The translations under genes were made by a program, and so were the position numbers. Under the pieces are notes generated by a model. The model worked only from the letters and a program-made list of their open reading frames with translations. It made no database searches and was not told where the DNA came from. Shown one piece after another: positions 1 to 7,922 of a stretch of 64,000 nt of DNA (position 1 is the first letter of the stretch; each line of letters starts with the position of its first letter). This DNA comes from Aeoliella straminimaris (lineage in GTDB: Bacteria > Planctomycetota > Planctomycetia > Pirellulales > Lacipirellulaceae): NCBI RefSeq assembly GCF_024054565.1, contig NZ_JAMXLR010000092.1, forward strand, positions 496,001 to 560,000. The letters run 5' to 3'.

Positions 1-1011
1 AATACGCGGCGAGTCGGGTTCTTCCAGTCCGAAGATCTCGCCTGCCTGCGTGCGGCCGATTTGCTGATGAACCTGCTTGCCATCGATAACCACCTGGGCC
101 GACACGTCGGACGCCCAACTGTAGGCCGAGACAATCGCCTTGGCGAGTCGCGGCTTCTCGGCATTGTCGATGATGCCGAGCTTGACCACCTGCAGATTGA
201 GCTGCGGCGCGAGGATGCCTTCGAGGTCGGCCAGCGATATGCGGGCGTTGATGCCACCGGCCTGCTGACGCGCACGAAACAGGCTGGCCGGCTGATCGCC
301 CAGACTGGCGATGGGACCCTTTTGCTCGACCGCCGTGGTGGCCAGATCGGTACGATTGGCAGCGGCCAGGGCCATTTCGTCGATAATACCACCAGGGCCA
401 ACGCGATGTTGATTCACCGTAAGCATATCCACGCGACGCACCGCGCCGAACCGCGGGGCATAGATACACACGCGGTTGCTCGGTTTAACAATGACCCGAC
501 CATCCTTGGTGTCGTAGTGGGTGATGGTATCTTCCTGCTCGACGCCGTGCAGTCGCCAGTCGTAATCGACTCCGGCCGGGGTGTGGAAGTCGCCACCGTC
601 GCACAGGTACTCGTCCGATGGTCCGACCACAGCGCAGCTCTGGCAACCGCAGTTGTAGGAACCATCGCAACCGGCCGCGGGATCGCAGCCACCAGTGTCG
701 CAGGTACCACTTTGACAGCCGTGGCAGCTACAGGGAGCAACTTCGCCGTGGTACGGCTGGGTGGGAACCCGATCGATCCACTGCTGCGAGGCATATTGAG
801 CTTGCTGAACGGCGTAGGGGGGAGGCTGAGGCACAGTAGCCTGGCTCAGTTCGCTTCCCATACCACCCTGCGAGTAGCCACCAACGTTGGTGTGCGGCGC
901 CAAGGGCGACGTCGACTGGCAAGCACACAATGCAATGACCGCTATCACGATCATCAACGCGCGGAACCAACGCGGAAAGAAGACAACTTGTTGCGCGTAG
1001 GGCGTGTGCAT
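1..1011 (-). CDS. Secreted Cys-rich lipoprotein, partial (C-terminus beyond window)
   Basis: The frame runs open from an ATG at 1011 down to base 1 without a stop, so at least 337 residues are present and the C-terminus is missing. Residues 18-31 form a signal segment ending in the lipobox L-C-A-C, which predicts lipidation at Cys31. A cysteine-rich stretch follows at about residues 95-130, with CSC, CHGC, CGC and CQSC pairs. After that comes a soluble region containing a PSDEYLCDGGD motif and the words RVCIYAPRFGAVRRV. From memory of the family, planctomycete proteins of this kind carry DUF11 (OmcB-like) repeats further on; that part lies outside the window, so this is inference. It is followed upstream on the same strand by two other secreted-protein genes and is probably cotranscribed with them. 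No enzymatic function is visible. Confidence 0.72.
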   Translation of the reverse strand, partial: MHTPYAQQVVFFPRWFRALMIVIAVIALCACQSTSPLAPHTNVGGYSQGGMGSELSQATVPQPPPYAVQQAQYASQQWIDRVPTQPYHGEVAPCSCHGCQSGTCDTGGCDPAAGCDGSYNCGCQSCAVVGPSDEYLCDGGDFHTPAGVDYDWRLHGVEQEDTITHYDTKDGRVIVKPSNRVCIYAPRFGAVRRVDMLTVNQHRVGPGGIIDEMALAAANRTDLATTAVEQKGPIASLGDQPASLFRARQQAGGINARISLADLEGILAPQLNLQVVKLGIIDNAEKPRLAKAIVSAYSWASDVSAQVVIDGKQVHQQIGRTQAGEIFGLEEPDSPRI

Positions 1012-1083
1012 GGTCTTGAGAAAGCAGAGAAAAGGTTGGCCAAGCAGTCCGAAGCCGTGCGGCGTAGGGTGCGGCCGTTATGT

Positions 1084-1830
1084 TTACTCGGCGCTTGGTT
1101 TGCGACCGTACTCGATGATCGGAGGACAGCCATAAGTAGCGAAACCTTGCCCAGCGGCCTGCGACAAGTCGCGACCGCCGATTCGCAAGATGGCAATCGG
1201 CCGTCCCGCGGCTTCGGCTACTTCCAACGGATCTTCCTCGGGGCGAGCCTCGTACCAGGTGGTCTTGCCGTCGACTTCTTCAACCGGCAACGCCTGGTTG
1301 GGATCTTCGACGTAGATCACCCGAGTGATGTACATTCCCTGGGCAGCCAGTTCGAGGTCCTCGGCCGTGATGTCGATCGGCACGGGAAACTTGAGCGCGG
1401 CACCGGGTGGCGGATACAAGCGATCGATCAACTCGACCGTGGGATAGATCTCCACACCGGGACGATCGAACAGATTGGTGACCCGAAAGCGGTACACCCG
1501 CCCCACCTGCAGGCCCACCAGCGGATTGTCGGTCTCTGGCAGCGTGAACTGCCCGTTAACCGCCATGCCCACCTGCACGCCCGCGGAAACGCGGATCTCG
1601 GTGGGCTGAATATAACCCGACAACGGTCCACCCCTCAGAAGTCGCTGACTTCCAATCGCTCCCGGTGGCATGGCGCCCGCGTGCAGAGGATGCCGGGCTG
1701 GGCTTTGGGCCGCAGCCATGGTGGCTCCCAACACGCATAAGAGGGCAACCAAACACGTTCTGCCAGCGAACGTCGCTTGCCGTGAGGCAAGTCGTCTGAG
1801 GTGGCGGACCGTTGTCGTTGAATGCTTCAC
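1084..1830 (-). CDS. Secreted protein, paralogue of the gene at 1995-3491
   Basis: About 248 residues from a GTG at 1830; an upstream ATG at 1914 in the same frame would add a stretch that does not look like a signal peptide. The chosen start puts a basic segment and then a hydrophobic signal peptide ending near AAAQ at residues 24-42. The mature part contains the words YRFRVTNL, YPTVELI, ITAEDLEL, RVIYVEDPN, PIAILRIGGRDLS. The same words, slightly changed, occur in the next gene upstream (YRLKVSNL, YPTLEV, FTEEDFDQ, KVIYLPDPE, LAILRMGNKDLS), so the two share a domain of about 130 residues. The domain is not one I can name. The gene lies in a minus-strand run of three envelope-protein genes. 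The start codon is uncertain. Confidence 0.72.
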   Translation of the reverse strand: MKHSTTTVRHLRRLASRQATFAGRTCLVALLCVLGATMAAAQSPARHPLHAGAMPPGAIGSQRLLRGGPLSGYIQPTEIRVSAGVQVGMAVNGQFTLPETDNPLVGLQVGRVYRFRVTNLFDRPGVEIYPTVELIDRLYPPPGAALKFPVPIDITAEDLELAAQGMYITRVIYVEDPNQALPVEEVDGKTTWYEARPEEDPLEVAEAAGRPIAILRIGGRDLSQAAGQGFATYGCPPIIEYGRKPSAE

Positions 1831-1870
1831 AGTACTTACGTCGGGCGTATCGAAAAGGTTCTTAGATGGC

Positions 1871-1946
1871 GGTGAGTAGGCAAGTAAGCAAGCAGGTTGA
1901 ATGGATGTTGCCATGTTGGGGCTGCTCGCTTACTCACCTACTCACC
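1871..1946. repeat. Imperfect 19-bp inverted repeat
   Basis: The arms are 1871-1889 and 1928-1946 (GGTGAGTAGG-type left arm against its complement), with two mismatches and a 38-base loop. It lies between two minus-strand secreted-protein genes, close to the end of the upstream gene at 1995. There is no T-run, so it is not a classical terminator. It could be a processing hairpin or part of an intergenic repeat family. Confidence 0.5.
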
Positions 1947-1994
1947 GACCATTGCTATCGTTTTACTACTCGAGCAAAGCTCGTTGGTTACTGC

Positions 1995-3491
1995 TTACTG
2001 ACAGTACTCACATTGACAATCGGCGTTGTGAGCGGCCGACTTCATGTGGTTCCACGACTTATTCAGAGCCGCAGGAATCAATCCGGGGACGGTGCCACCG
2101 AACATCTGCTTCGGAGCGCGGTTCACTTCGTCAATGCGAACGTGGTCGACAGGAGCCGGGTAGTTCATGCCAGGACGTTGCTTGACGGTCATCTTCATTT
2201 CGTGCACCGGATCAGGCAGCACCACGCGAGTGCGATTACGCATGCTGTGCTTCTTCAGGCCGGCGGGAACGCCCAGCGGAATGTGGGGCGGACCCGGCAG
2301 ACCAATTGGCGTACCGGTGATCGGCATGCCATAGGCGGGTGCCATGTTGGCCACCATGTGAGGAGGCACTCCACCCTGCAGGCCCATGCCTGCGGTGGGA
2401 GCACCCATCGGCATTTGCGACATCGCGGCGTCGTAGCCGCCACCGTAGCAGCCGCTTCCGCCTTGGGAATAACCCTCGGCGTAACCTCCGTCCACGTAGC
2501 CACCTTCGTAGCCCTCGACGTAACCCTCGCCCATGTACTGACCGTCAGCCGGGGCGGGTACATGTTCGGGCCCAACTTCGAAGCCTTCTTCGCTGTAGGG
2601 ACCTTCGGTGTACTGAGCGGGCGTTACACACGATCCGCCAGCGCACATGCCGGGCGACTTGCTGAGGTCCTTGTTACCCATCCGCAGGATGGCCAGGATC
2701 GAACCACGGCGGTCGGCTTCGGCAATCGGATCGACCCCCGGATCGAGGCGCGTGCTAACCAGTGTCTCGACACCAGCCAGGGCGACTTCCGTGAATTCGG
2801 GATCCGGCAGGTAAATAACCTTGGTGACAAAGTTGCCACTCAAGACCTGATCGAAGTCCTCTTCGGTGAACTGTACCGGAATCGGAGCGTGAGCCAGGTA
2901 AGCATCGGTCCGCGGCGTGACCGGGGCCACTTCCAGCGTGGGATACAGCACCACGGTCTCGCGGCCTGGCAAGTTCGAAACCTTCAGGCGGTAGATGGCT
3001 CCCTGGTAGAAGTCCTGCTTACCGGGCACGAACAGCGGCGACGAGTCGAAGCAACCTTGGCCGCTGACATCCCAGTTCACTTGCAGGGGCTCTTCGCCCA
3101 GGAACGAAATCTGCGATGTGGCTGGCATTCCAGGCATCCCCATGCCGGGCATGCCGCCGCCGCCGGGTTCGCAGTAGCCAACTTGTTGGATGCCGGAGTT
3201 TTGAGTCGGTGCCTGGGTCATGCAACCCATGCCACCACCTGGTCCCATGCCACCGGGTCCCATGGCACCGCCTGGTCCCATGCCCCCCATGGCTCCCATA
3301 CCACCCATGCCGCCCATGCCGTACTGGCCGGGCACCGGAATCACTCCGGGTCCAGGTCCGCCGACGCCAGGGCCGGGTTCCATGAGCTGTTGGGCTGGAG
3401 GCAAGTTGTGGGCCATCTTGGCGCCGGTACATCCGATGGTGGTCAGTGCGGCTGCCAGCACACAGCTAGGCAACCAATGTGTTAAACGCAT
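1995..3491 (-). CDS. Gly/Met-rich lipoprotein with the same domain as its downstream neighbour
   Basis: 498 residues from the ATG at 3491, preferred over an ATG at 3536 because a G6-containing Shine-Dalgarno-like run (AAGGGGGGA) sits just upstream and because this start places a lipoprotein signal (TTIGC, Cys20) at the N-terminus. Residues about 55-115 are almost pure Gly/Met/Pro. The central part holds the YRLKVSN...KVIYLPDPE...AILRMGNKDLS domain shared with 1084-1830. A second low-complexity stretch rich in Tyr, Glu and Gly follows (EGYVEGYEGGY-like), and the protein ends CQCEYCQ. The composition suggests an extended cell-envelope protein anchored by lipid. It is the first gene of the three-gene minus-strand run. 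The function is unknown. Confidence 0.8.
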   Translation of the reverse strand: MRLTHWLPSCVLAAALTTIGCTGAKMAHNLPPAQQLMEPGPGVGGPGPGVIPVPGQYGMGGMGGMGAMGGMGPGGAMGPGGMGPGGGMGCMTQAPTQNSGIQQVGYCEPGGGGMPGMGMPGMPATSQISFLGEEPLQVNWDVSGQGCFDSSPLFVPGKQDFYQGAIYRLKVSNLPGRETVVLYPTLEVAPVTPRTDAYLAHAPIPVQFTEEDFDQVLSGNFVTKVIYLPDPEFTEVALAGVETLVSTRLDPGVDPIAEADRRGSILAILRMGNKDLSKSPGMCAGGSCVTPAQYTEGPYSEEGFEVGPEHVPAPADGQYMGEGYVEGYEGGYVDGGYAEGYSQGGSGCYGGGYDAAMSQMPMGAPTAGMGLQGGVPPHMVANMAPAYGMPITGTPIGLPGPPHIPLGVPAGLKKHSMRNRTRVVLPDPVHEMKMTVKQRPGMNYPAPVDHVRIDEVNRAPKQMFGGTVPGLIPAALNKSWNHMKSAAHNADCQCEYCQ

Positions 3492-3715
3492 TTTGTCCCC
3501 CCTTGGGAATGATCTCGCCGGCACACCTGCTAGCACCGGTCGCGAAGTGCGGTGGACGCTGTTCCAGCCACTCAGCTAGAATCCGCGACCCATTCAGGCG
3601 TTCCTGCCTGCTGTGGTGCATCGCGGCACCAGGACAGCAGACAGAGTACGTCTCTGGGAGTATCAAGTCGGTCCCTCACGACCTGAATCTTTGGCAAAAC
3701 CGACAAATCCGGCGC

Positions 3716-4858
3716 ATGAAGCATATATTACGCCACTTAACAACGGCCATCATTGGGTTAGGCGCACTGGCTGCACTATTTATGGTGGTGCAGCCAGCCA
3801 TCAATCGCTCGCGCACCCAGTCCGCCCGTGAGGAGCAGCAAGCGGCCGATCAGCAGGAGCAAGACAACCTGCGGCGGGTGCTGCCCAGGAACGTGGTGGT
3901 CAACCCCGACGGCGACCGTCAGCTATTGTTGGCTATCGCTCGGCTCGAGCAGCGGGACAACGTCAAGGCGTCTCTGATCCATGAAGCCCATGTGGAAGGG
4001 CTCCGGCTCGATGGCCGCGGCGATTACCTGCAGCGGGGCAGGGGGACCCGGCGGAAGGTGCGGTGGCTACTCGAGAGTCAGCACCAGGGGGTTCGGTCCT
4101 CCATTCTGCAGACGGTGTACGACAACGAACTGTTTATCGAACGCCATACCGCTAGTGGAAAGCGAATCGAGAAGGTGGATCTGTGGGATCTGCGGCGGCA
4201 AAGTCAAGGAGATAGCAGTAGCGACCCAAACGGCGGCGCGCTGGCCACGATGCCGATATCGCCACAACTGACGGGCAGTTTCGGTGGTTTACCGATGCTA
4301 CTCGAGTCGTTGCGTACCCACTTCGAATTCACCGCGCCAGGCGCGTTCCGTGCCCCCGAGAGCCTGGGCCTCGGGCCGCAGCCCGTACTGGGGATGATCG
4401 GCCGGTGGCGTGCCGAGTCGCTAGCGGGGGTGCTGACCGACCTGTCAGATACGCCCGCCGACGACATCACCTCGGCGGTGTTGCTGCAGCGGTTGCAGGA
4501 GCGGATGGCCAAGGGCCCTCTGCCGAGCCGGCTGCCAATGAACGTGATGGTACTGCTGGGGCAGAACGACCTGTTCCCCTACCTCATCGAGTTCCGTTCG
4601 ATCGAAGACCCGCTAAGTAGCGACGAACTGGAACCCCAAGCGCTGTTTCAATTGAGCCGCCAACCCCTGGCCAGGTTGCAATTCCACGATGTGGTATTCG
4701 ATGAGGAGATCGGCACCATCCAATTCATCTACGAACCACAGGCCGAGCCGGTCGATGTGACCGAACAGTACGTCGAACGGATGCAGCGCCGCGAAGCGGT
4801 GCAACTCGCCCAGCAGCAGCGTCGCGTGGCTAGCGAGCCAGATGGTCCAACGCGTTGA
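3716..4858 (+). CDS. Membrane-anchored hypothetical protein
   Basis: 380 residues from the ATG at 3716. An earlier in-frame ATG at 3479 would begin inside the divergent gene's leader and give a non-protein-like N-terminus. Residues 9-27 are one membrane segment, followed by a Gln/Glu-rich hinge and a soluble domain of about 320 residues. Near the end is the phrase PYLIEFRS and a run of acidic FDEEIGTIQF type, which reads like a beta-rich fold related to lipoprotein-localisation or LolA-like domains, but I cannot assign it. A copy of the polar GGGCAGGG octamer lies inside the gene at 4036. The last 29 bases overlap the convergent phosphatase gene. Confidence 0.72.
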   Translation: MKHILRHLTTAIIGLGALAALFMVVQPAINRSRTQSAREEQQAADQQEQDNLRRVLPRNVVVNPDGDRQLLLAIARLEQRDNVKASLIHEAHVEGLRLDGRGDYLQRGRGTRRKVRWLLESQHQGVRSSILQTVYDNELFIERHTASGKRIEKVDLWDLRRQSQGDSSSDPNGGALATMPISPQLTGSFGGLPMLLESLRTHFEFTAPGAFRAPESLGLGPQPVLGMIGRWRAESLAGVLTDLSDTPADDITSAVLLQRLQERMAKGPLPSRLPMNVMVLLGQNDLFPYLIEFRSIEDPLSSDELEPQALFQLSRQPLARLQFHDVVFDEEIGTIQFIYEPQAEPVDVTEQYVERMQRREAVQLAQQQRRVASEPDGPTR

Positions 4859-5456
4859 CCGTGATCACGCTCTGCTTATGAGCCCGCCAGCGAATGATGT
4901 TCAAGTTACAATTGTCCTGAGGTAACCGCCGACGCATCGCAATGGGCACGTGCAGCAGTTCGCCCAGGTACAGACGGTTTACTACGCTGTGCGCGGACAC
5001 GGCGATGTGCTGTCCCAGATGGTTGGCTGCCACCTGATTGAGGGCGGCCACAACGCGATCGGTCACTTGACGCAGGTTCTCACCTCCCGGATAGCCGTTG
5101 GCCACTGGGTCTTCGCGAAACGCCAGGTAGGCGGCATTGTCGTTCGCCTCGATGTCGACCCACGAACGGTCCTCCCACTTTCCGACATCCGCCTCGGCGA
5201 GGTCCTCTACCGCAGTCACCGGCATTTCATGGTGCTTGGCGATGGCCTCGGCCGTCTGCATCGACCGTTTCAAAGGACTGGAGTAGATGGCTGCCAGGGA
5301 CTTGCCGGCCAGCGCTGCAGCCACCTGCGCGGCTTGAGACTGGCCCGAGTCGGTGAGCGGCTCGTCGATGTGGCGTCCCTGCATCCGAGGTGGATCGAGC
5401 AGGTTGTGCGCGGTTGCACCGTGGCGTACGAGATAAATCAGGCAATCGTCAGGCAT
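4830..5456 (-). CDS. Histidine phosphatase family protein
   Basis: 208 residues. The N-terminal LVRHGAT is the catalytic RHG motif that carries the phospho-accepting histidine. YSSPLKRSMQTAEAI is the usual second block with the phosphate-binding arginine, and VSAHSVVNR near residue 160 holds the second catalytic histidine. The EADVGKWEDR segment matches the acid donor region of the cobalamin/phosphoglycerate-mutase-like branch (histidine phosphatase superfamily). The substrate cannot be told from sequence: sugar phosphates, alpha-ribazole phosphate and phosphoglycerate are all possible. It lies 36 bases downstream of pdxA on the same strand and may be cotranscribed with it. Its 3' end overlaps the convergent gene by 29 bases. 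Confidence 0.9.
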   Translation of the reverse strand: MPDDCLIYLVRHGATAHNLLDPPRMQGRHIDEPLTDSGQSQAAQVAAALAGKSLAAIYSSPLKRSMQTAEAIAKHHEMPVTAVEDLAEADVGKWEDRSWVDIEANDNAAYLAFREDPVANGYPGGENLRQVTDRVVAALNQVAANHLGQHIAVSAHSVVNRLYLGELLHVPIAMRRRLPQDNCNLNIIRWRAHKQSVITVNALDHLAR

Positions 5457-5492
5457 GGGATTTCGGTAGGTAGCAGCGCCTGGTGGAGGGGC

Positions 5493-6521
5493 TTAGGGCG
5501 ACGCGGCCAATTTGGCGGCGGTTTCGATGGCGGCGATCATTCCATTGGTCTCGGCGATGCCTTGCCAGGCGAGATCGAGCGCCGTGCCGTGGGCCACACT
5601 GGTGCGCACGATGGGCAGTCCCAACGTGACGTTCACTGCCGAATGCATGGCCAGCAACTTCAGGGCAATATGACCCTGATCATGGTACTGGGCCACCACA
5701 GCATCGAATTGGCCATCCCGCGCGGCAATCATCAGCGTGTCGGCAGGTAGCGGCCCCGTGGCGTGGATGCCGGCGGCTTGGGCGACCTCGACGGCGGGGC
5801 CAATGATGCGAATCTCCTCGTCGCCGAACAGGCCTTCCTCACCGCCGTGCGGATTGAGTGCCGCGACGCCAACACGTGGCTCGGGCACGCCAAGGCGACG
5901 CATCATGCCGGAGGCCAGCTCGCATTTCTCGACAATTGCCTCGACGCTAATCAAGTCGAGCGACTCCCGCAGCGAGTTATGCAGGGTCACATGGGCCACG
6001 CCGAGTCCGGCGGGGGAGTGATTCGCCACGCCTGGCGGCAGGTAGAGCATCATTCCGAAACGGGGCGTGCCACACAGTTCAGCCAGCAGTTCGGTGTGTC
6101 CGGGATAGTGATGCCCCGCGGCGTGAAGTGCGGCTTTGCATAACGGGGCGGTCACCATGCCCTGGATTTTTCCAGCCAGGGCCAGCTCTGCCGCTTTTAC
6201 CACCGCCTGGAAGGCGACTTCGCCCGTGCGGGCATCCGAGATGCCCGCCTCGATCTCCAGCAGCGAGTTGCCATCCACAGGCAGGCAGGGCAGGGCCGAA
6301 GGCGAGGCGGTGAAGTCGCCAGCGGAGTCGATTTCGACGACTTCGGCATCCAATTTCCGCAGCTTGCAGGCCCGACGCATGATTTCTGGCTGTCCGAGCA
6401 CCAGAGGACGGCAAATCCGGTGGATTTGAGGGTTGTTCCATACCCCGGCGATCACCTCGGGCCCCACGCCTGCAGCGTCGCCCATGGTCACAGCAAGCAC
6501 TGGAAGAGGGGAATCGTGCAT
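5493..6521 (-). CDS. pdxA: 4-hydroxythreonine-4-phosphate dehydrogenase
   Basis: 342 residues, close to the 330 usual for PdxA. The enzyme oxidises 4-phosphohydroxy-L-threonine with NAD in the DXP-dependent route to pyridoxal 5'-phosphate, acting in the cytoplasm. Family landmarks are the start LAVTMGDAAGVGPEVI, the metal-binding PGHTELLAELC near residue 140, the NPHGGEEGLFGDEE block, and YHDQGHIALKLLAM, which carries further metal-binding histidines. The end, VRTSVAHGTALDLAWQG, is also typical. A phosphatase gene follows on the same strand. No other pyridoxine genes are nearby. Confidence 0.96.
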   Translation of the reverse strand: MHDSPLPVLAVTMGDAAGVGPEVIAGVWNNPQIHRICRPLVLGQPEIMRRACKLRKLDAEVVEIDSAGDFTASPSALPCLPVDGNSLLEIEAGISDARTGEVAFQAVVKAAELALAGKIQGMVTAPLCKAALHAAGHHYPGHTELLAELCGTPRFGMMLYLPPGVANHSPAGLGVAHVTLHNSLRESLDLISVEAIVEKCELASGMMRRLGVPEPRVGVAALNPHGGEEGLFGDEEIRIIGPAVEVAQAAGIHATGPLPADTLMIAARDGQFDAVVAQYHDQGHIALKLLAMHSAVNVTLGLPIVRTSVAHGTALDLAWQGIAETNGMIAAIETAAKLAASP

Positions 6522-6715
6522 GGAGGGCGAGGCGGGCGACTGGGCGATGGGGACAAACAGGTGATTTTACCGCACCCAACCGGCCGGCAGAACGGGCCTC
6601 GCGGGATGCCCTATTTAGTGGAAGAATCGCGGCCGTTGGGCCGAATTTAACAGTGCTGACGGTTGTGTATGGTCAACTGCCCAAGCAGACTGGGGCCTTC
6701 AGGCAAAGTGGTCCG

Positions 6716-6743
6716 ATGACAATCGCCAGCGGGCTACTATACT
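6716..6743 (+). promoter_or_regulatory. Candidate sigma-70-type promoter
   Basis: ATGACA at 6716-6721 and TATACT at 6738-6743 are separated by 16 bases. The element points at the small membrane-protein gene that starts at 6810. The -10 box is good and the -35 differs from consensus at one base. Confidence 0.4.
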
Positions 6744-6809
6744 GTAGTTCTGGCTTATTTTACCCAACCTCGCTACTCTGACCGACTCGCGCCCGCAGGA
6801 TTCGACCAC

Positions 6810-6989
6810 ATGGCCAAAGCAATGACGTTCGGCGGCATGGCCGTGGCCGGCTTGAGTCTGCTTCTGTTCGGACTCGATTTGGTGGCCAAGTTCCCTTTTG
6901 GCCGGCAAAGCATCTTGATAGATATCGGCTTCGTTATCTGTGCCGGTATCTTGGGCTACCTGAGCTGGAACGCCTACCGCGACCTGTAG
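6810..6989 (+). CDS. Small two-helix membrane protein
   Basis: A 59-residue frame from ATG to TAG. It reads MAKAMTFGGMAVAGLSLLLF at the start and ends in LSWNAYRDL. Two hydrophobic segments (about residues 8-24 and 38-53) are joined by a short loop with AKFPFGRQS, so it should sit in a membrane as a hairpin. I recall similar 60-residue proteins in other planctomycetes, but have not checked this. A reasonable promoter lies 70 bases upstream. The gene stands alone, between divergent pdxA and a convergent deacetylase-like gene. The function is unknown. Confidence 0.62.
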   Translation: MAKAMTFGGMAVAGLSLLLFGLDLVAKFPFGRQSILIDIGFVICAGILGYLSWNAYRDL

Positions 6990-6996
6990 TGCGGAT

Positions 6997-7728
6997 CTAG
7001 GCCGCAAGGCGGGGCGTTGCCAATCGCGAAACTTCGGCGGCCGCACTGCCGGCTGTCTCCATTGCCAGCCAGCCACGGCCATGGTACTCGGCCACCAAGT
7101 CCAGCATGTGTACGACATCGTCCGACAATCGTCCATTGCTTTGAGGGCTAAGCTGCCACAGCAGGTGCAGCCGTGTCGACTCGCGAACCGTGTGGTGGAT
7201 ACGTCTTTCGAGTTGGGCGACCTCAATGTTATCCCCTGGCGTAGCAAGCCGATCGGTGACAGGGATCTCCCAGACGCCCCAGGTTAACGCACGTGGCAAC
7301 CCTGTCCGGCTGGGCGGATAGTCGGACCCCAGCGGCACGAATGCCTCGACTCCCCACTGAGTCAGCAGGGAAGGGTGGACTCCAGACGCCGCGGCAACCA
7401 AGCTTCGCAGAGGCAGTTCGACTCGTTCGGCGATGTGGGAGAATCGCGGGAAGCCCGCCGCCTCGTTGCCAATATCGCCGCCCCGGAGGACGAATGCCAG
7501 TTCATGGACTACCCGGCCGGCAAGTAGCGATTGAGCCAACCGCAAGTCGCTACCCGTATGAGCGATGGCCCACGTGGCTGGCAGGTGGCGTTCGTCCAGA
7601 ACGGTGAAGGCCTCTTGGAGCATGGAGGGGCAGGGGGGCGTAGCCCCGTGGTCGACCGGCAGTACCGTGATGGCCATACGCGGTGCCCCTGACGAGCGAA
7701 ACCAACGACTGATCCAGCGCATTTGCAA
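6997..7728 (-). CDS. Polysaccharide-deacetylase-like (NodB fold) protein
   Basis: 243 residues. The phrase AFTVLDERHLPATWAIAH matches the part of the NodB fold in which a hydrolase reads VLDEHGVPATWF, and the protein has the right size for a single barrel. The usual metal-binding HxxxH pair and the first catalytic Asp are not clearly present, so activity is doubtful and the assignment rests on one region. It may act on carbohydrate or be a degenerate relative. A GGGCAGGG octamer (plus-strand orientation) lies within the gene at 7628. The start is uncertain: an internal Met at residue 18 is an alternative. It ends 8 bases from the convergent small membrane-protein gene. Confidence 0.55.
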   Translation of the reverse strand: MQMRWISRWFRSSGAPRMAITVLPVDHGATPPCPSMLQEAFTVLDERHLPATWAIAHTGSDLRLAQSLLAGRVVHELAFVLRGGDIGNEAAGFPRFSHIAERVELPLRSLVAAASGVHPSLLTQWGVEAFVPLGSDYPPSRTGLPRALTWGVWEIPVTDRLATPGDNIEVAQLERRIHHTVRESTRLHLLWQLSPQSNGRLSDDVVHMLDLVAEYHGRGWLAMETAGSAAAEVSRLATPRLAA

Positions 7729-7922
7729 TTCCCCTCACCACAAGCGACAATCGTATATAGCCGCCAGACACGCTGCTGTAGGTATGTCGACACCTGTTCC
7801 ATCGGCTGATGACTAGTATTGTCGATAGTCGGTCGGAGACTTAAAACAATGACGGTCGTTCGTCGACCAATAGAAAGCGCAGGCGAGTTTCGCGAAGTAC
7901 AGGACGCTTCGGGGGTAGGAAT

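Noticed and set aside
61..1740. A 559-residue open frame on the plus strand, and a similar one at 1866-3485
   Set aside because: Both are mirror frames of minus-strand genes with signal peptides, lipoboxes and a shared domain; their translations are rich in Arg, His and low-complexity runs with no family words.
3236..3310. A repeat array in the Gly/Met-rich gene that might look like a CRISPR or tandem repeat
   Set aside because: The periodicity is that of Gly-Met codons in the protein; there are no spacers or direct repeats of CRISPR length.
4036..4043. The octamer as a Chi-like recombination site or a mobile repeat
   Set aside because: There is no conserved flank beyond about 12 bases and no target duplication, and polarity with one switch fits a replication-oriented word better; Chi-like use remains possible but is not favoured.
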